64,000 nucleotides of DNA from Acetobacterium bakii. Its GTDB lineage: Bacteria > Bacillota > Clostridia > Eubacteriales > Eubacteriaceae. This document shows, piece by piece, positions 8,032 to 16,978 of this stretch. Below the pieces are notes generated by a model that was not told the DNA's origin, made no database searches, and saw nothing but the letters and a program-made list of their open reading frames with translations. The stretch is from positions 48,969 to 112,968 of the forward strand of contig NZ_LGYO01000031.1 in NCBI RefSeq assembly GCF_001263355.1, written 5' to 3'. Position 1 is the first letter of the stretch. The number at the start of each line of letters is the position of its first letter. A program made the translations under genes and the position numbers.

Positions 8032-9417
8032 TCACAATGCTTTACGGGATGATGTAACTAAAATATTATCCAGTGCATCACTGGCTTTCGCATCGGCTGA
8101 ATTGATAACATGGGCGTAAATATTACCGGTAGTGGATAAATTAGAATGTCCCAGTCTGGATGATACCGTTTTGAGATCCACACCGCTTGCAATCAATATG
8201 GATGCATTGGTATGACGGAGTGAATGCAGATGAACCGGCTTTAATCCATGTTTGTCTGTAAATTTCTTTAAATACGCGCCGATGGTATCCAAGCTCATTG
8301 GCTGACCGTTCCAACGGGTAAAGACATAATCATTATCATTCCATCGATCCCCTACCTTTAAACGTTCTTCTAGTTGCCAGACCCTATGAGCTTTAAGCAG
8401 GTCGAAGATAAAATCAGGAAGCTTAATACTTCTTTTAGATTTGAATGTTTTAGTGTCACCTTCAAACAATCCTTCACCCGGAATATACTTTAGTGCTCTT
8501 TTAATGGTGATAATCTTCGCATCAAAATCGATATCAGCCCATTTCAAGCCCCCAATTTCTCCCCGCCTAAAACCACTGAATATCAGCAAATTTAAGGCTA
8601 ACTTATATTTAAGGGGTTCCTCTTCAAGTAATTCCAGAAACTCCAGGGCCTCTTTATCATCCATATATGCTGGTTCTTTACGGTCGGATTTTGGAAGTTC
8701 TACCCTTTTTTCAATAGGATTAAATGGTATTACACTCCATTTAACCGCATTATTCATGATATTATTTAATAACTTATGATAGTGCAATACTGTTTCATTT
8801 GAAACCTGTCTTTGTGGATTTGTAGATTTGAAGAGGGTATCAAGATCATTTTTTAGTGCTTTAGAAATTCTCAGAGCTACTTCAAAGGTAGTATTCCCAC
8901 CCTTCTTTAATCGCCTGAGAGCATCATCATTGATACCGGCCTTCGTTGAAATATCCTTTTGTTTTATTTGAGAAATGATTTCAAGATATTCATCGGACAC
9001 CTTAAACTTTTCTCCACCTCTTACACCTGTGCTGCCTTTTATTTTTGAATAGAAATCTTGAATATGTTTAGCAGTGATCTTCCCCATTTTAATATGGCCT
9101 AACTCTACAACAATCTTTATTGATAAATCCTGATATCCTTTTACGGTTACCGGGGAAAGGCTCTTATTTCCTACGTAATTTTTAAACCAAATCTCAACAA
9201 AATCAATGAACTTGATATTGCTATCCATGACATAACCGAGGTTGCATTTTTCTTCAAATTCTAGAGCGACTTTTTTTAGCTCTTTTTTTAATTTAGCCGG
9301 GCTCATTTCTTCCGGGGGGTTATAAGTCATTGTATGCCTGATTTGTTTTCCATTGGTATCATAACCAGAATAGGCAGTTATCTTATAAGTATTGCCTCTT
9401 TGTTGTATATTAGCCAT
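8032..9417 (-). CDS. int: Tyrosine-type site-specific integrase with inserted HTH
   Basis: 461 residues, starting at the ATG at 9417 behind TAGGAGG. Order: N-terminal arm-binding domain (1-60), SAM-like core-binding domain (65-130), an insertion with a Cro/C1-like helix-turn-helix (about 135-200), the second part of the core-binding domain (205-235), and a catalytic domain with Arg284, His398-x-x-Arg401, His424 and the nucleophile Tyr434. It should catalyse integration at the tmRNA 3' end and excision with an excisionase. The C-terminus VTSSRKAL recurs as VTSSRKAQ in a stub at 18,422, showing that related elements used the same site. The inserted HTH is unusual. Confidence 0.93.
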   Translation of the reverse strand: MANIQQRGNTYKITAYSGYDTNGKQIRHTMTYNPPEEMSPAKLKKELKKVALEFEEKCNLGYVMDSNIKFIDFVEIWFKNYVGNKSLSPVTVKGYQDLSIKIVVELGHIKMGKITAKHIQDFYSKIKGSTGVRGGEKFKVSDEYLEIISQIKQKDISTKAGINDDALRRLKKGGNTTFEVALRISKALKNDLDTLFKSTNPQRQVSNETVLHYHKLLNNIMNNAVKWSVIPFNPIEKRVELPKSDRKEPAYMDDKEALEFLELLEEEPLKYKLALNLLIFSGFRRGEIGGLKWADIDFDAKIITIKRALKYIPGEGLFEGDTKTFKSKRSIKLPDFIFDLLKAHRVWQLEERLKVGDRWNDNDYVFTRWNGQPMSLDTIGAYLKKFTDKHGLKPVHLHSLRHTNASILIASGVDLKTVSSRLGHSNLSTTGNIYAHVINSADAKASDALDNILVTSSRKAL

Positions 9418-9571
9418 GATGGTACCTCCTATGTTTAGTGGAAAGGAAGTGAAAACATAACGGCACGTTAACACAAACTTTCAATAATTTCTTAAAGTCC
9501 CTTGATTTACTGGTCAGGTTTTTTATTCTGTAATTTTCGCTTAATATGGTTTGTCCATGTTGGGATAACTT

Positions 9572-10285
9572 CTAAATATAATGAGCTACAATCAAATCAC
9601 TTAAAGCATATAGAATATCATCATCAAGACGTTTGTGAATAAAATCGTTAATCTCTATTCTTAAGCTATTATCATTTCCTTCTAATGCATCTACTATTTC
9701 AAAGTTACCATCTGGTTTTATCAGCAGTTCTTTAATTGGATATTCCTGTTTAAGTTCCCAATTACCGTCTGGTTTTATTATAAGTTGTTTATGATGATTT
9801 TTATCTACATATCTTAAAAAAGTTATACTTTTGTATATGTTTGATAGAACTGATGCAGAAGGCTCATAATCTAAGGAAAAACACTCATTTTCATCTATTA
9901 GGTCTTCCTCCTCATCAATGTTTATACTTTCCTGTTCAATGATACGGCTTAATAATGGTAACAATTCACTCTCTTTATTCTTTAATTTTTCCAGAATTAT
10001 AATAGCTCCATCAGATAGACCTAATTTTTCATGTATTGTGCTTATCTCCATATCTATGCTTTTCGAATCTGTTTTGCCTAACATAAAATCAGCAGAAACT
10101 TTAAAGTGTTCACATATCAGACTAAAGTTATCTATATCTGGTAATCTTTTACCATTTACATAAAAACTTATTGTCTGCTTCGAAATCCCTATTTTTTCGG
10201 CCAATTCCCTTTGGTTGATATTTCTTTCTTCCATTAATTCACTAAGTCTATCTTTGAAGTCATTTCCCGTAATTTGACTATCCAT
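9572..10285 (-). CDS. Xre-family master repressor of the element
   Basis: 237 residues. An N-terminal Cro/C1 HTH (about residues 10-68; NQRELAEKIGISKQTISFYV) is followed by a linker and an acidic C-terminal domain without a recognisable LexA-type Ser-Lys peptidase motif. It is divergent from the HTH gene at 10,435, and three TTGTAGTCA-like sites lie in the spacer. Its position beside the integrase and opposite the replication genes matches the repressor of phage satellites (Stl-like in position). How it would be derepressed cannot be read from the sequence. Confidence 0.8.
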   Translation of the reverse strand: MDSQITGNDFKDRLSELMEERNINQRELAEKIGISKQTISFYVNGKRLPDIDNFSLICEHFKVSADFMLGKTDSKSIDMEISTIHEKLGLSDGAIIILEKLKNKESELLPLLSRIIEQESINIDEEEDLIDENECFSLDYEPSASVLSNIYKSITFLRYVDKNHHKQLIIKPDGNWELKQEYPIKELLIKPDGNFEIVDALEGNDNSLRIEINDFIHKRLDDDILYALSDLIVAHYI

Positions 10286-10304
10286 TCCAACACCTCAATA
10301 CATA

Positions 10305-10410
10305 TTTGTAGTCAATATAAATTATAGCATTATATATGTTTACACATTCTATTTTTACTGCTATAATTATTGTAGTCATAATTATTTCATAGATTGCATT
10401 TGTAGTCAAT
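10305..10410. promoter_or_regulatory. Operator region with three TTGTAGTCA repeats
   Basis: TTTGTAGTCAAT occurs at 10,305-10,316 and 10,399-10,410, with a variant ATTGTAGTCATAAT near 10,369-10,382. All read in the same direction between the divergent repressor and HTH genes. One lies close to each start codon and one between. They are probable repressor binding sites controlling both promoters. Confidence 0.65.
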
Positions 10411-10434
10411 GAAAATCTAAGGAGGTTTTGTTGA

Positions 10435-10617
10435 ATGAAAAATAAAGAAGTTAGAAAATTCATTAAAAATTCCGGCTTTTATCAGTGGCAAATAGCTGAG
10501 GCTATAGGAATTCATGAAGTTGCATTTTCTCGAAAAATGCGCCACGAACTAAAAGAAATGGAAAAATTTCAAATTTTTGAAGCAATTGAAAAATTAAGCA
10601 AGGAGAAAAATAAATGA
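10435..10617 (+). CDS. Small HTH regulator, first gene of the rightward operon
   Basis: 60 residues behind AAGGAGG. KNSGFYQWQIAEAIGIHEVA is a helix-turn-helix of the kind found in early regulators of Firmicute integrative elements. It stands directly after the operator region and overlaps the next gene by ATGA. It may be an activator, an antirepressor partner or an excision factor; the sequence does not decide. Confidence 0.65.
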   Translation: MKNKEVRKFIKNSGFYQWQIAEAIGIHEVAFSRKMRHELKEMEKFQIFEAIEKLSKEKNK

Positions 10618-10901
10618 ACATACCGAGAATGCGAACCGTACCAGAATCCGCTGCCGAATTAAAAGCTCTTGACCAGCACACCGCCCTTACACAATGTGCT
10701 ATACGTCGTTTAGTCTTAGATGGCAAGATCAAGAGCATTAAAGCTGGTCGAAAGCACTTGATTAACTTTGATGATTTGCTGGGATATTTATTGAACCATA
10801 TTCCCATCGAAGAACCAGAAAAGGAAACCACAGCCAGCGTTACCCATATTGGCAGTGACCGAATGACCGAATACAAAAAAAATATTGGTTTAATTAAATG
10901 A
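10614..10901 (+). CDS. DNA-binding protein, excisionase-like
   Basis: 95 residues. ALTQCAIRRLVLDGKIKSIKA and GRKHLINFDDLLGYL match the winged-helix pattern of excisionase/MerR-type binding domains (recognition helix, then an R..LI wing). It overlaps its neighbours by four bases on each side and so is translationally coupled. A role as recombination directionality factor is plausible because the integrase would need one; a second candidate is at 14,533. Confidence 0.6.
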   Translation: MNIPRMRTVPESAAELKALDQHTALTQCAIRRLVLDGKIKSIKAGRKHLINFDDLLGYLLNHIPIEEPEKETTASVTHIGSDRMTEYKKNIGLIK

Positions 10902-11476
10902 TTGACCCATTTGATCACATTAAGAAAAATCTTGATATTTTAGTGGTGGCCCATCGCTACGGGATTGAGGTTTACCGGAATCATAAAGCCCTATGTATCT
11001 TTCATAATGATCATCACGAAAGCATGAGCTTTAAAAATAACCGGTTTAAATGTTTTTCTTGTGGAGTTGGTGGTTCTTCAATTGATTTAGTCCAAAAACT
11101 ATTCTCGTTGGAGCCTCTACAAGCCGTTAAAAAGATTAACGTCGACTTTGGACTTGACTTGGACCTTAAAACAGACTATAAGCCAGATATTGGTAAAATG
11201 CAGGAAATTGAAAGAGAACGGCAATTAATGAGGGTATTTGACCACTGGTGTGACAAAATCTATAGCGAATACGCACAGATTGCACGCTTTTACTGGATGA
11301 ACATACAGGAATACAAACCAATAAATGAAGAAGATGCAATGCACCCATTGTATATTGATGCAGTCCACCAGTGGGATGCAATCAATTATATTCTGGATAT
11401 TCTTCTAAAGGGAACCTCGGATGAAAAAACCATATTATATAAAGACTTAAATAGTTTTGAGGTGATGACCGGGTGA
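10898..11476 (+). CDS. CHC2 zinc-finger primase-like protein
   Basis: 192 residues. ALCIFHNDHHESMSF and RFKCFSCGVGG give the ligands Cys33, His36, Cys52 and Cys55 of a CHC2 zinc ribbon, the DNA-binding domain of DnaG-type primases. No TOPRIM catalytic domain follows, so by itself it is not a full primase. It probably works with the DUF3987 protein encoded next (four-base overlap), much as split primase-helicase pairs do in phages and satellites. Confidence 0.8.
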   Translation: MIDPFDHIKKNLDILVVAHRYGIEVYRNHKALCIFHNDHHESMSFKNNRFKCFSCGVGGSSIDLVQKLFSLEPLQAVKKINVDFGLDLDLKTDYKPDIGKMQEIERERQLMRVFDHWCDKIYSEYAQIARFYWMNIQEYKPINEEDAMHPLYIDAVHQWDAINYILDILLKGTSDEKTILYKDLNSFEVMTG

Positions 11477-13068
11477 ATGAAAGACAAAAGGAAATAATAG
11501 CAATAATGGAAAAAGAGAGAAATATCAAGATTCTTGAAAAAATTCAGGTAATGGAAAATGAAGATCACCATAAAAAAGAAATGATGACTATTAATATTGA
11601 TCATTTAATCACAAATAAAGATCTGACCATCCAATGGGAAAAACCAAAACCATTAAAAAAAGAAGTCATGTTGCCTTCTTTCCCGCTGGATTCGTTACCA
11701 TCGGTAGTAAGTAATTATGTTAAAGCCGTTTCAGAAAGTACAGCCACCCCTATCGACATGTGTGCCGTTGCATCCCTGGCGGTCATTGCCGGTACTATAC
11801 AAGGGAAATATCGAATCAGAGGCAAACCGGATTATTTTGAACCTTTAAATCTCTATACCGTTATCATTGCAAACCCAGGTGAAAGAAAAAGTGCCATAAT
11901 CAACGCCATGACAAAACATGTTCATGAATATGAAAGAGAAATCAATAAAGAAAGACAGTCAGAAATTGACAGGCAACGCATAGAGCTTAACGCAAAAGAA
12001 AAACAGATTAAATTGCTTGAGGACAGAAGTAAAGTAGATGAAGCCTATATACTAAAAACGGAGTGTAGAGAATTGGAAGCAGAACAGATTAAACCTCTCC
12101 GATTAATCGCAGATGATGTTACGGCAGAGGCTTTAACATCATTATTGGCTGATAATGACGGAAAATTATCTGTCATATCAGCAGAGGGTGGGTTCTTTGA
12201 CACCCTGGCCGGGAAATATTCAAACACGGTTTCAATTGATACAGTACTAAAGGCACATTGTGGTGATTCTATCGGTGTTGACCGAAGGGGGCGACCTCGG
12301 GAATATATTCCAAACCCTACATTAACCATCCTCTTAGCCGTTCAAAGTAATGTTATTGAAGGCATGTTTGATAATGGGACTTTTAAAGGAAGAGGTTTAA
12401 CAGCACGATTTTTATATTGCAAGCCTAATTCGATGGTAGGTCATCGTGGTTTTGATACCATCCCAATAAAACCTATATATGAGCTCACATATAGAGATTT
12501 GATTTATAGCTTACTAGAAATTAAAAACGATGATCCAATAATTATTAAATTATCAGCTGAAGCAACGGATGCTTACCGGCTATTTTATGAAGATATCGAA
12601 AAAAGACAGCAAGAGGGCAATGACTTAAACAGCATAACTGATTTTGCCAGCAAATTACATGGTGCAGTTTTAAGAATTTCCGGATTACTCCATTGTATGG
12701 ATTATGAAAGATTAATCAATAATGAACCTGTAAGCATGGTTACCATGGCCAATGCTATGGATATTGGCGGGTACTTTCTGAAACACTCAATGAATGCCTA
12801 TAATTTAATGGGCGCTGATGATCAGATGAAACAAGTAAGGTTTGTATTGCGGAAACTGGAACAAAACCCACTAGAACAGTATAAAAAAAATGAAATTCTA
12901 ATTATGTGTAGAAATCCTATGATAAAGGTAACTTCGGATTTAGAACCAATATTGGAAATACTCATTGATCATGGTTATCTACTCGAAACTAAACCAGATA
13001 ACGCAAAACGAAGTGGGAGAAAATCAGCAACAATTTACGAACTCAACCCACTACACTTCAATTTCTAA
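11473..13068 (+). CDS. DUF3987 replication protein (primase-helicase-like)
   Basis: 531 residues, starting with GTG and overlapping the CHC2 gene. It has a DUF3987 core from about residue 65: LPSFPLDSLPSVVSNYVKA, a Walker-A-like ANPGERKSA at 133-141, a coiled insertion (150-200), then LTILLAVQSNVIEGMF and GRGLTARFLYCKP. C-terminal residues look like a winged helix (about 455-525). DUF3987 proteins accompany CHC2 primases and integrases in prophages and islands and are thought to be replicative helicase-like ATPases. An AT-rich inverted repeat follows directly and may be the origin it acts on. Confidence 0.8.
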   Translation: MNERQKEIIAIMEKERNIKILEKIQVMENEDHHKKEMMTINIDHLITNKDLTIQWEKPKPLKKEVMLPSFPLDSLPSVVSNYVKAVSESTATPIDMCAVASLAVIAGTIQGKYRIRGKPDYFEPLNLYTVIIANPGERKSAIINAMTKHVHEYEREINKERQSEIDRQRIELNAKEKQIKLLEDRSKVDEAYILKTECRELEAEQIKPLRLIADDVTAEALTSLLADNDGKLSVISAEGGFFDTLAGKYSNTVSIDTVLKAHCGDSIGVDRRGRPREYIPNPTLTILLAVQSNVIEGMFDNGTFKGRGLTARFLYCKPNSMVGHRGFDTIPIKPIYELTYRDLIYSLLEIKNDDPIIIKLSAEATDAYRLFYEDIEKRQQEGNDLNSITDFASKLHGAVLRISGLLHCMDYERLINNEPVSMVTMANAMDIGGYFLKHSMNAYNLMGADDQMKQVRFVLRKLEQNPLEQYKKNEILIMCRNPMIKVTSDLEPILEILIDHGYLLETKPDNAKRSGRKSATIYELNPLHFNF

Positions 13069-13073
13069 ACATC

Positions 13074-13143
13074 TGTTATAAATGTTATATATGTTATAAA
13101 TCAAAGGGTTTACTCATTAATAACATTTGTAACATATATAACG
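13074..13143. repeat. AT-rich inverted repeat, candidate replication origin
   Basis: Right after the DUF3987 stop, TGTTATAAATGTTATATATG and its continuation face ATAACATTTGTAACATATAT as a long imperfect inverted repeat (arms about 13,074-13,101 and 13,119-13,143) built of repeated TGTTATA-like units. A T run does not follow, so it is not a terminator. Position after the replication genes matches origins of phage satellites. Confidence 0.5.
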
Positions 13144-13213
13144 CGTATAAAAATATTTTGACATTCGACAAATACGACACAAAAATTAAATTAGAATTAT
13201 AGATTGGAGAAAT

Positions 13214-13351
13214 CTGTTAAAACTCATCGAAGGAACTAAAAAGCAACGACCAGCGGTAAATTATGACATTATTTATCTGGGTGGCATGATCAGGGTTATA
13301 GAGTCCCAACAATTGGATCCGGAAAACGAAGATATCACGAAAGGTGGATAA
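13214..13351 (+). CDS. Possible small protein, non-standard start
   Basis: An open frame of 45 codons ends at a TAA just before the ERCC4 gene and reads IEGTKKQRPAVNYDIIYLGG, which looks coding. No ATG, GTG or TTG stands at its head; CTG at 13,214 lies four bases after GGAG. It could begin at CTG, or the true start may have been lost. Function unknown. Confidence 0.35.
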   Translation: MLKLIEGTKKQRPAVNYDIIYLGGMIRVIESQQLDPENEDITKGG

Positions 13352-13885
13352 ATGAACTTATATCGATATACAGAATCCGAAACAAAGAAAATCTTAAAGA
13401 CCATGATTATTATTTGTGATACCAGAGAACAGAACAATCAACACATTAAAAGCTGCCTGGAAAAGAAATCAATTCCTTATCAAGATAAAGCATTGAATTT
13501 TGGCGATTATTCAGCCGTTATTCCGGCTCATCCAGAGATGGGGATATTAAGGCCCTTATTATTCGATCGCTCGGTTGTAATTGAACGAAAAGGATCACTA
13601 GAAGAGTTGTCTGGAAACCTTACTCAAGGCCGTGAGCGGTTCAAGGATGAACTAATCAGATCAACAGGGGCAGATGTTCACTTGATGATTGAAGGTCGAG
13701 GGTATGAGGATATTATTAAACATAACTACCAAACCAAATTCAGTGAGAAGGCGTTCATTTCTTCCCTCTTCTCTCTCCAGTGTGAATTTGGCTTGAAATT
13801 AGCGTTTGTTGAACCTGAGTATTCAGGTTTGTACATTTATTGGGTTCTTTACTATCATGTTAGAAATATATTACTAAAGGGGTAA
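13352..13885 (+). CDS. ERCC4/XPF-type nuclease
   Basis: 177 residues with the full nuclease signature: DTREQ (23-27), FGDYS (50-54), then VIERKGSLEEL (77-87), matching GDXnERKX3D-like sites, with Glu instead of Asp in the last position. Such stand-alone ERCC4 nucleases are common in phages and islands and cut branched DNA during replication or recombination. It lies 466 bases after the replication gene in the same direction. The start follows AAAGGTGG. Confidence 0.85.
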   Translation: MNLYRYTESETKKILKTMIIICDTREQNNQHIKSCLEKKSIPYQDKALNFGDYSAVIPAHPEMGILRPLLFDRSVVIERKGSLEELSGNLTQGRERFKDELIRSTGADVHLMIEGRGYEDIIKHNYQTKFSEKAFISSLFSLQCEFGLKLAFVEPEYSGLYIYWVLYYHVRNILLKG

Positions 13886-13889
13886 TGCT

Positions 13890-14075
13890 ATGAAAAAATA
13901 TACTTTTATGTTTGAAGATCCGGAATATGGAATGCGTGTGCCTGTGATGGTTGATGTTATTGCAGAAAGCTTTGAAAAAGCCTGTATTAAAGGTCGTGAT
14001 TTATTATTACTGGCTGATCGCGTCGCGGATGAGGGTTGTTCTGTAATGAACGTTTTAAAACAATCAAACAATTAG
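13890..14075 (+). CDS. Small hypothetical protein
   Basis: 61 residues behind AAAGGGG, five bases after the nuclease gene. It reads MKKYTFMFEDPEYG, then DVIAESFEKACIKG, similar in style to small phage proteins with a single alpha-beta fold. No family recognised. Tight spacing puts it in the same operon. Confidence 0.55.
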   Translation: MKKYTFMFEDPEYGMRVPVMVDVIAESFEKACIKGRDLLLLADRVADEGCSVMNVLKQSNN

Positions 14076-14085
14076 GAGAAAAAAT

Positions 14086-14382
14086 TTGAATAAATCACAA
14101 AAGATTTGGAATAGTATTGGAAATGAAAGCTTAGATGCTTTATGGGAATACGTTGAAAAAAAGTCAGATTATGATAAGAACCCGGAATTAAGAGGTATGG
14201 TTAAAGAATTGTCAGAAATTTTTAAAGAGGTAAAAGACAATAATTTGAGATACCGACTTGAAAGCGCTGCAAATGAACGCGCGAGCGTTTCATTGTACCA
14301 AGGTTTTGTTTTAGGATTCGAAGAAGCCGTTAAAGTGCTGGTTTGGAGCCCTAGGACAAAAAAACCAAAATATAGAAAATAA
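14086..14382 (+). CDS. Small helical hypothetical protein
   Basis: 98 residues starting at TTG behind TAGGAG. It is rich in acidic and lysine residues and predicted helical, ending GFVLGFEEAVKVLVWSP. The closing segment resembles small helical phage proteins of the DUF6809 sort, but I am not sure of the family. Part of the rightward operon. Confidence 0.5.
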   Translation: MNKSQKIWNSIGNESLDALWEYVEKKSDYDKNPELRGMVKELSEIFKEVKDNNLRYRLESAANERASVSLYQGFVLGFEEAVKVLVWSPRTKKPKYRK

Positions 14383-14532
14383 ATTGCTTATGAAAAAATT
14401 AAAGTTTAAGAGAAAAGTGTTTAAATGTGTCCTGGACCTTTTCTAGGTTTTAACAAGCGGTGAAGCACTTCGATCTATGTGTAAAATTAGCAACCCTAAT
14501 ATTAAAAAATAAAAGCGCAAAAGGAGCCAATA

Positions 14533-14715
14533 ATGCAAATATTAGCAACACCAAGAGAAATAGCAAAGATTTTAGGGATACCAGTGACAACCATCCGGCA
14601 CTTATACCGGTATGATGAAACATTTCCCTTTGTGAAAATCCGAGAACGGTATTATATACCAATCGAAAAGGCCAAAACGTGGGTTCATAACAATATTGAA
14701 AATAATAATATTTAA
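14533..14715 (+). CDS. Excisionase-like HTH protein
   Basis: 60 residues behind AAAAGGAG. PREIAKILGIPVTTIRHLYR is the recognition region and FPFVKIRERYYIPIEKAKTW is the wing and closing helix, the form of MerR/excisionase DNA-binding proteins. It could be the recombination directionality factor of the element or a regulator of the late genes that follow. Confidence 0.65.
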   Translation: MQILATPREIAKILGIPVTTIRHLYRYDETFPFVKIRERYYIPIEKAKTWVHNNIENNNI

Positions 14716-14781
14716 AGCACCATGAATCACATATCAAGATCTAAACTTCACTGCTTCTATAATCTAAAAGGACGTATATAA

Positions 14782-15204
14782 ATGGGCAAAAGAAATGTTG
14801 GGGCTCCTATTGGAAATAAAAATGCATTAGGCCATGGAGCCCCTAATGGTAATCAAAATTCTAAAGGTCATGGCGTACCATTAGGAAATCGTAATGCTGT
14901 GAAAACAGGAACCAATGAGCACATTTTAAACCCGGATGTATTGCCATATGAAGAACGCCACCTCTTCAACAACTTGCTTCTATTCTTTAAAGATCGGAAA
15001 CCAGCAGAGGAAGTCTTTAAATATATCCGGGCTATGAGTACCCAACAAATCACTTATATTAAGCCAAATGGAAAGCTAAAGATCATGCCTATTCCCTATT
15101 GCGTTATGGTTAAATATGCCTTTAATTGGCAATTTACAGCCGCTCACTTATGGTTATTTGAAAACCATCCCTGGATCTTTATGCAATCAGATGAAAATGT
15201 ATAG
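14782..15204 (+). CDS. Terminase small subunit-like protein (truncated)
   Basis: 140 residues. The N-terminus is a repeat GAP.GN.NA.GHG then VPLGNRNAVKTG (residues 7-43). This glycine-asparagine linker is characteristic of PBSX/SPP1-type small terminase subunits, just before their oligomerisation region. The usual N-terminal DNA-binding HTH is missing. Satellites use their own small terminase to redirect helper-phage packaging, so the gene fits the element. Whether this shortened form works is unknown. Confidence 0.5.
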   Translation: MGKRNVGAPIGNKNALGHGAPNGNQNSKGHGVPLGNRNAVKTGTNEHILNPDVLPYEERHLFNNLLLFFKDRKPAEEVFKYIRAMSTQQITYIKPNGKLKIMPIPYCVMVKYAFNWQFTAAHLWLFENHPWIFMQSDENV

Positions 15205-15427
15205 TGATATTTGAGAATTCTTCAAGTTTTTGAATACTCTAAAAACTGATATAGTTGGAATTAATTATAAAAGTTAACTGTTCATAATCCTTCATTTGAC
15301 TGTTGATTCGAGCATTCACCGATTTTCTCATGGCAAATCAATAAAGGAGTATAAAATATAAAAAACCTCCATCAACTTTGCTTACGTATTTTATAGAGCC
15401 TGTATTTTTAATATCAAAATAGTTAAG

Positions 15428-15449
15428 GTGCCTCTGGCACTTTTTTTTT
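15428..15449 (+). terminator. Terminator after the rightward operon
   Basis: GTGCC and GGCAC pair around TCT, followed by nine T. It closes the operon that starts at 10,435. In the rest of the 15,205-15,568 gap I see no gene. Confidence 0.8.
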
Positions 15450-15568
15450 GCTGCAAACATGATAAATTTCTTGATTAAATCTCCATTCATTACAGTTTTG
15501 TTGATTTATTGTTAATATGTTATAATTAAGTTGTTTTTGCAATTAATTAATGAATATAGGTGGGTGCA

Positions 15569-16648
15569 ATGAAATTAGGAAGAAATAGCCCTTGTCCATG
15601 TGGAAGTGGAAAAAAACACAAAAAATGTTGTTTAGGAAAAAGCAAACAAGAATTGGTATTTGAAAATATATTAAAAAACCAGAGTACTGTTAAAAAAGAA
15701 TCAAGGATAAAACAATGTCTTCATCCGAATAAGTCGGAATGTACTTCTAAGATTATTCATGCCCATGCTATCCAGAATAATAGAATATTGAATAAAATTG
15801 CTGTCAATGGTCTTGTTCAAACGATGGACGGTGTATCAAATTTATTTTTCCAAAGCGCTCAAAGCAAAGGAAGAAAAATTGCCACTGTATTTACAGGATT
15901 TTGCCAATATCATGATAAAGTATTATTTCAAGATATCGAGGATCGCGAATTCTTGTGTGAGACAAAACAATTATTTTTATTTACTTATAGGACTTTTGCG
16001 TGGCATTACCATAAAAAGCAAGAACAAATAAATAATGAGCGTATAACTCAAAAAAATATTATGGATATATTAAATGATAATTCATATATGCGAGAATTAT
16101 CCCCATATAATAAGGCATTATACTTAGCTCAACGAGATAATGATATAAAGAAAAAAATGTTTGACAATTGTTTGCTAACTGAAGATTATAATAAAATTAA
16201 ATCATCCGTATGGGAAATCCCTTACGGATTACAGTTTGCAGTATCAGCAATGTTAGAAATTGAATTTGATCTTGAGGGTCGTAAAATCAATGATATCCAT
16301 TCGAAAAATTGCATATCGAGTATATATTTGAATATCTTTCCAAATGATGAAAAATCATTTTGTGTTTGGTCATGGCAATCTGAAGATGATAAGCCTTATT
16401 GTGATTACGTAAAGCAGTTTATGAATTTACCAATTAAAGAACGAGAGAACTATTTAAATAATAAATTACCTAGATGGAGTGATGCTATTATTATTTCTCC
16501 AAGGCTTTGGGAAAAATGGGGTGCAGATATACAACAATCCCTAATTGCTCATGCAAACTTTGAGGCATTATACAGAGCAATGGAAGAAGAAAATGGTTCC
16601 TCATATTCATACAGCGATACACCCTGGGATTTTTTTGAAAATTTGTAA
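15569..16648 (+). CDS. SEC-C zinc-motif protein
   Basis: 359 residues when started at the ATG at 15,569 (GTG at 15,560 is possible). The N-terminus RNSPCPCGSGKKHKKCC is a SEC-C zinc-binding motif. It is followed by CLHPNKSECTSKIIHAHAIQ, a second Cys/His cluster found in a family of long SEC-C proteins in bacterial islands. The rest is alpha-helical without a recognised enzyme motif. It has its own promoter region after the terminator at 15,449, as cargo genes do. A defence role is inference. Confidence 0.7.
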   Translation: MKLGRNSPCPCGSGKKHKKCCLGKSKQELVFENILKNQSTVKKESRIKQCLHPNKSECTSKIIHAHAIQNNRILNKIAVNGLVQTMDGVSNLFFQSAQSKGRKIATVFTGFCQYHDKVLFQDIEDREFLCETKQLFLFTYRTFAWHYHKKQEQINNERITQKNIMDILNDNSYMRELSPYNKALYLAQRDNDIKKKMFDNCLLTEDYNKIKSSVWEIPYGLQFAVSAMLEIEFDLEGRKINDIHSKNCISSIYLNIFPNDEKSFCVWSWQSEDDKPYCDYVKQFMNLPIKERENYLNNKLPRWSDAIIISPRLWEKWGADIQQSLIAHANFEALYRAMEEENGSSYSYSDTPWDFFENL

Positions 16649-16679
16649 AACTAATTTATTCAGATGAAAGGTAACTACT

Positions 16680-16808
16680 ATGAGTTTTGTTAAAGATTTA
16701 TTGAATACTTTGGATTCAAGAGGATTTGGACAAATTGAAACTGTTGCGTTTCATGCTTGTGACGGTGACTATGCTATAAAAAATTACATAAAGCATCATG
16801 ATGAATGA
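16680..16808 (+). CDS. Short open frame, possible truncated gene
   Basis: 42 codons behind GAAAGGTAAC, reading SFVKDLLNTLDSRGFGQIE then TVAFHACDGDYAIKNYI. It looks like the N-terminus of a longer protein and may be cut short. No family recognised. Confidence 0.35.
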   Translation: MSFVKDLLNTLDSRGFGQIETVAFHACDGDYAIKNYIKHHDE

Positions 16809-16978
16809 CAGAAATGTGATTATCGCAAAAAAGTACGTAATCCATATTCACTTGAAAGTGTGATTGGATTAAAATAAGTAATATTCCTGCATAAACAATA
16901 TGACCACCGACTATTGGCTTAATTTTTTTGAATGGTGTTATACTTAAACAAATGAAAACTATAAATAGGATGGACTTT

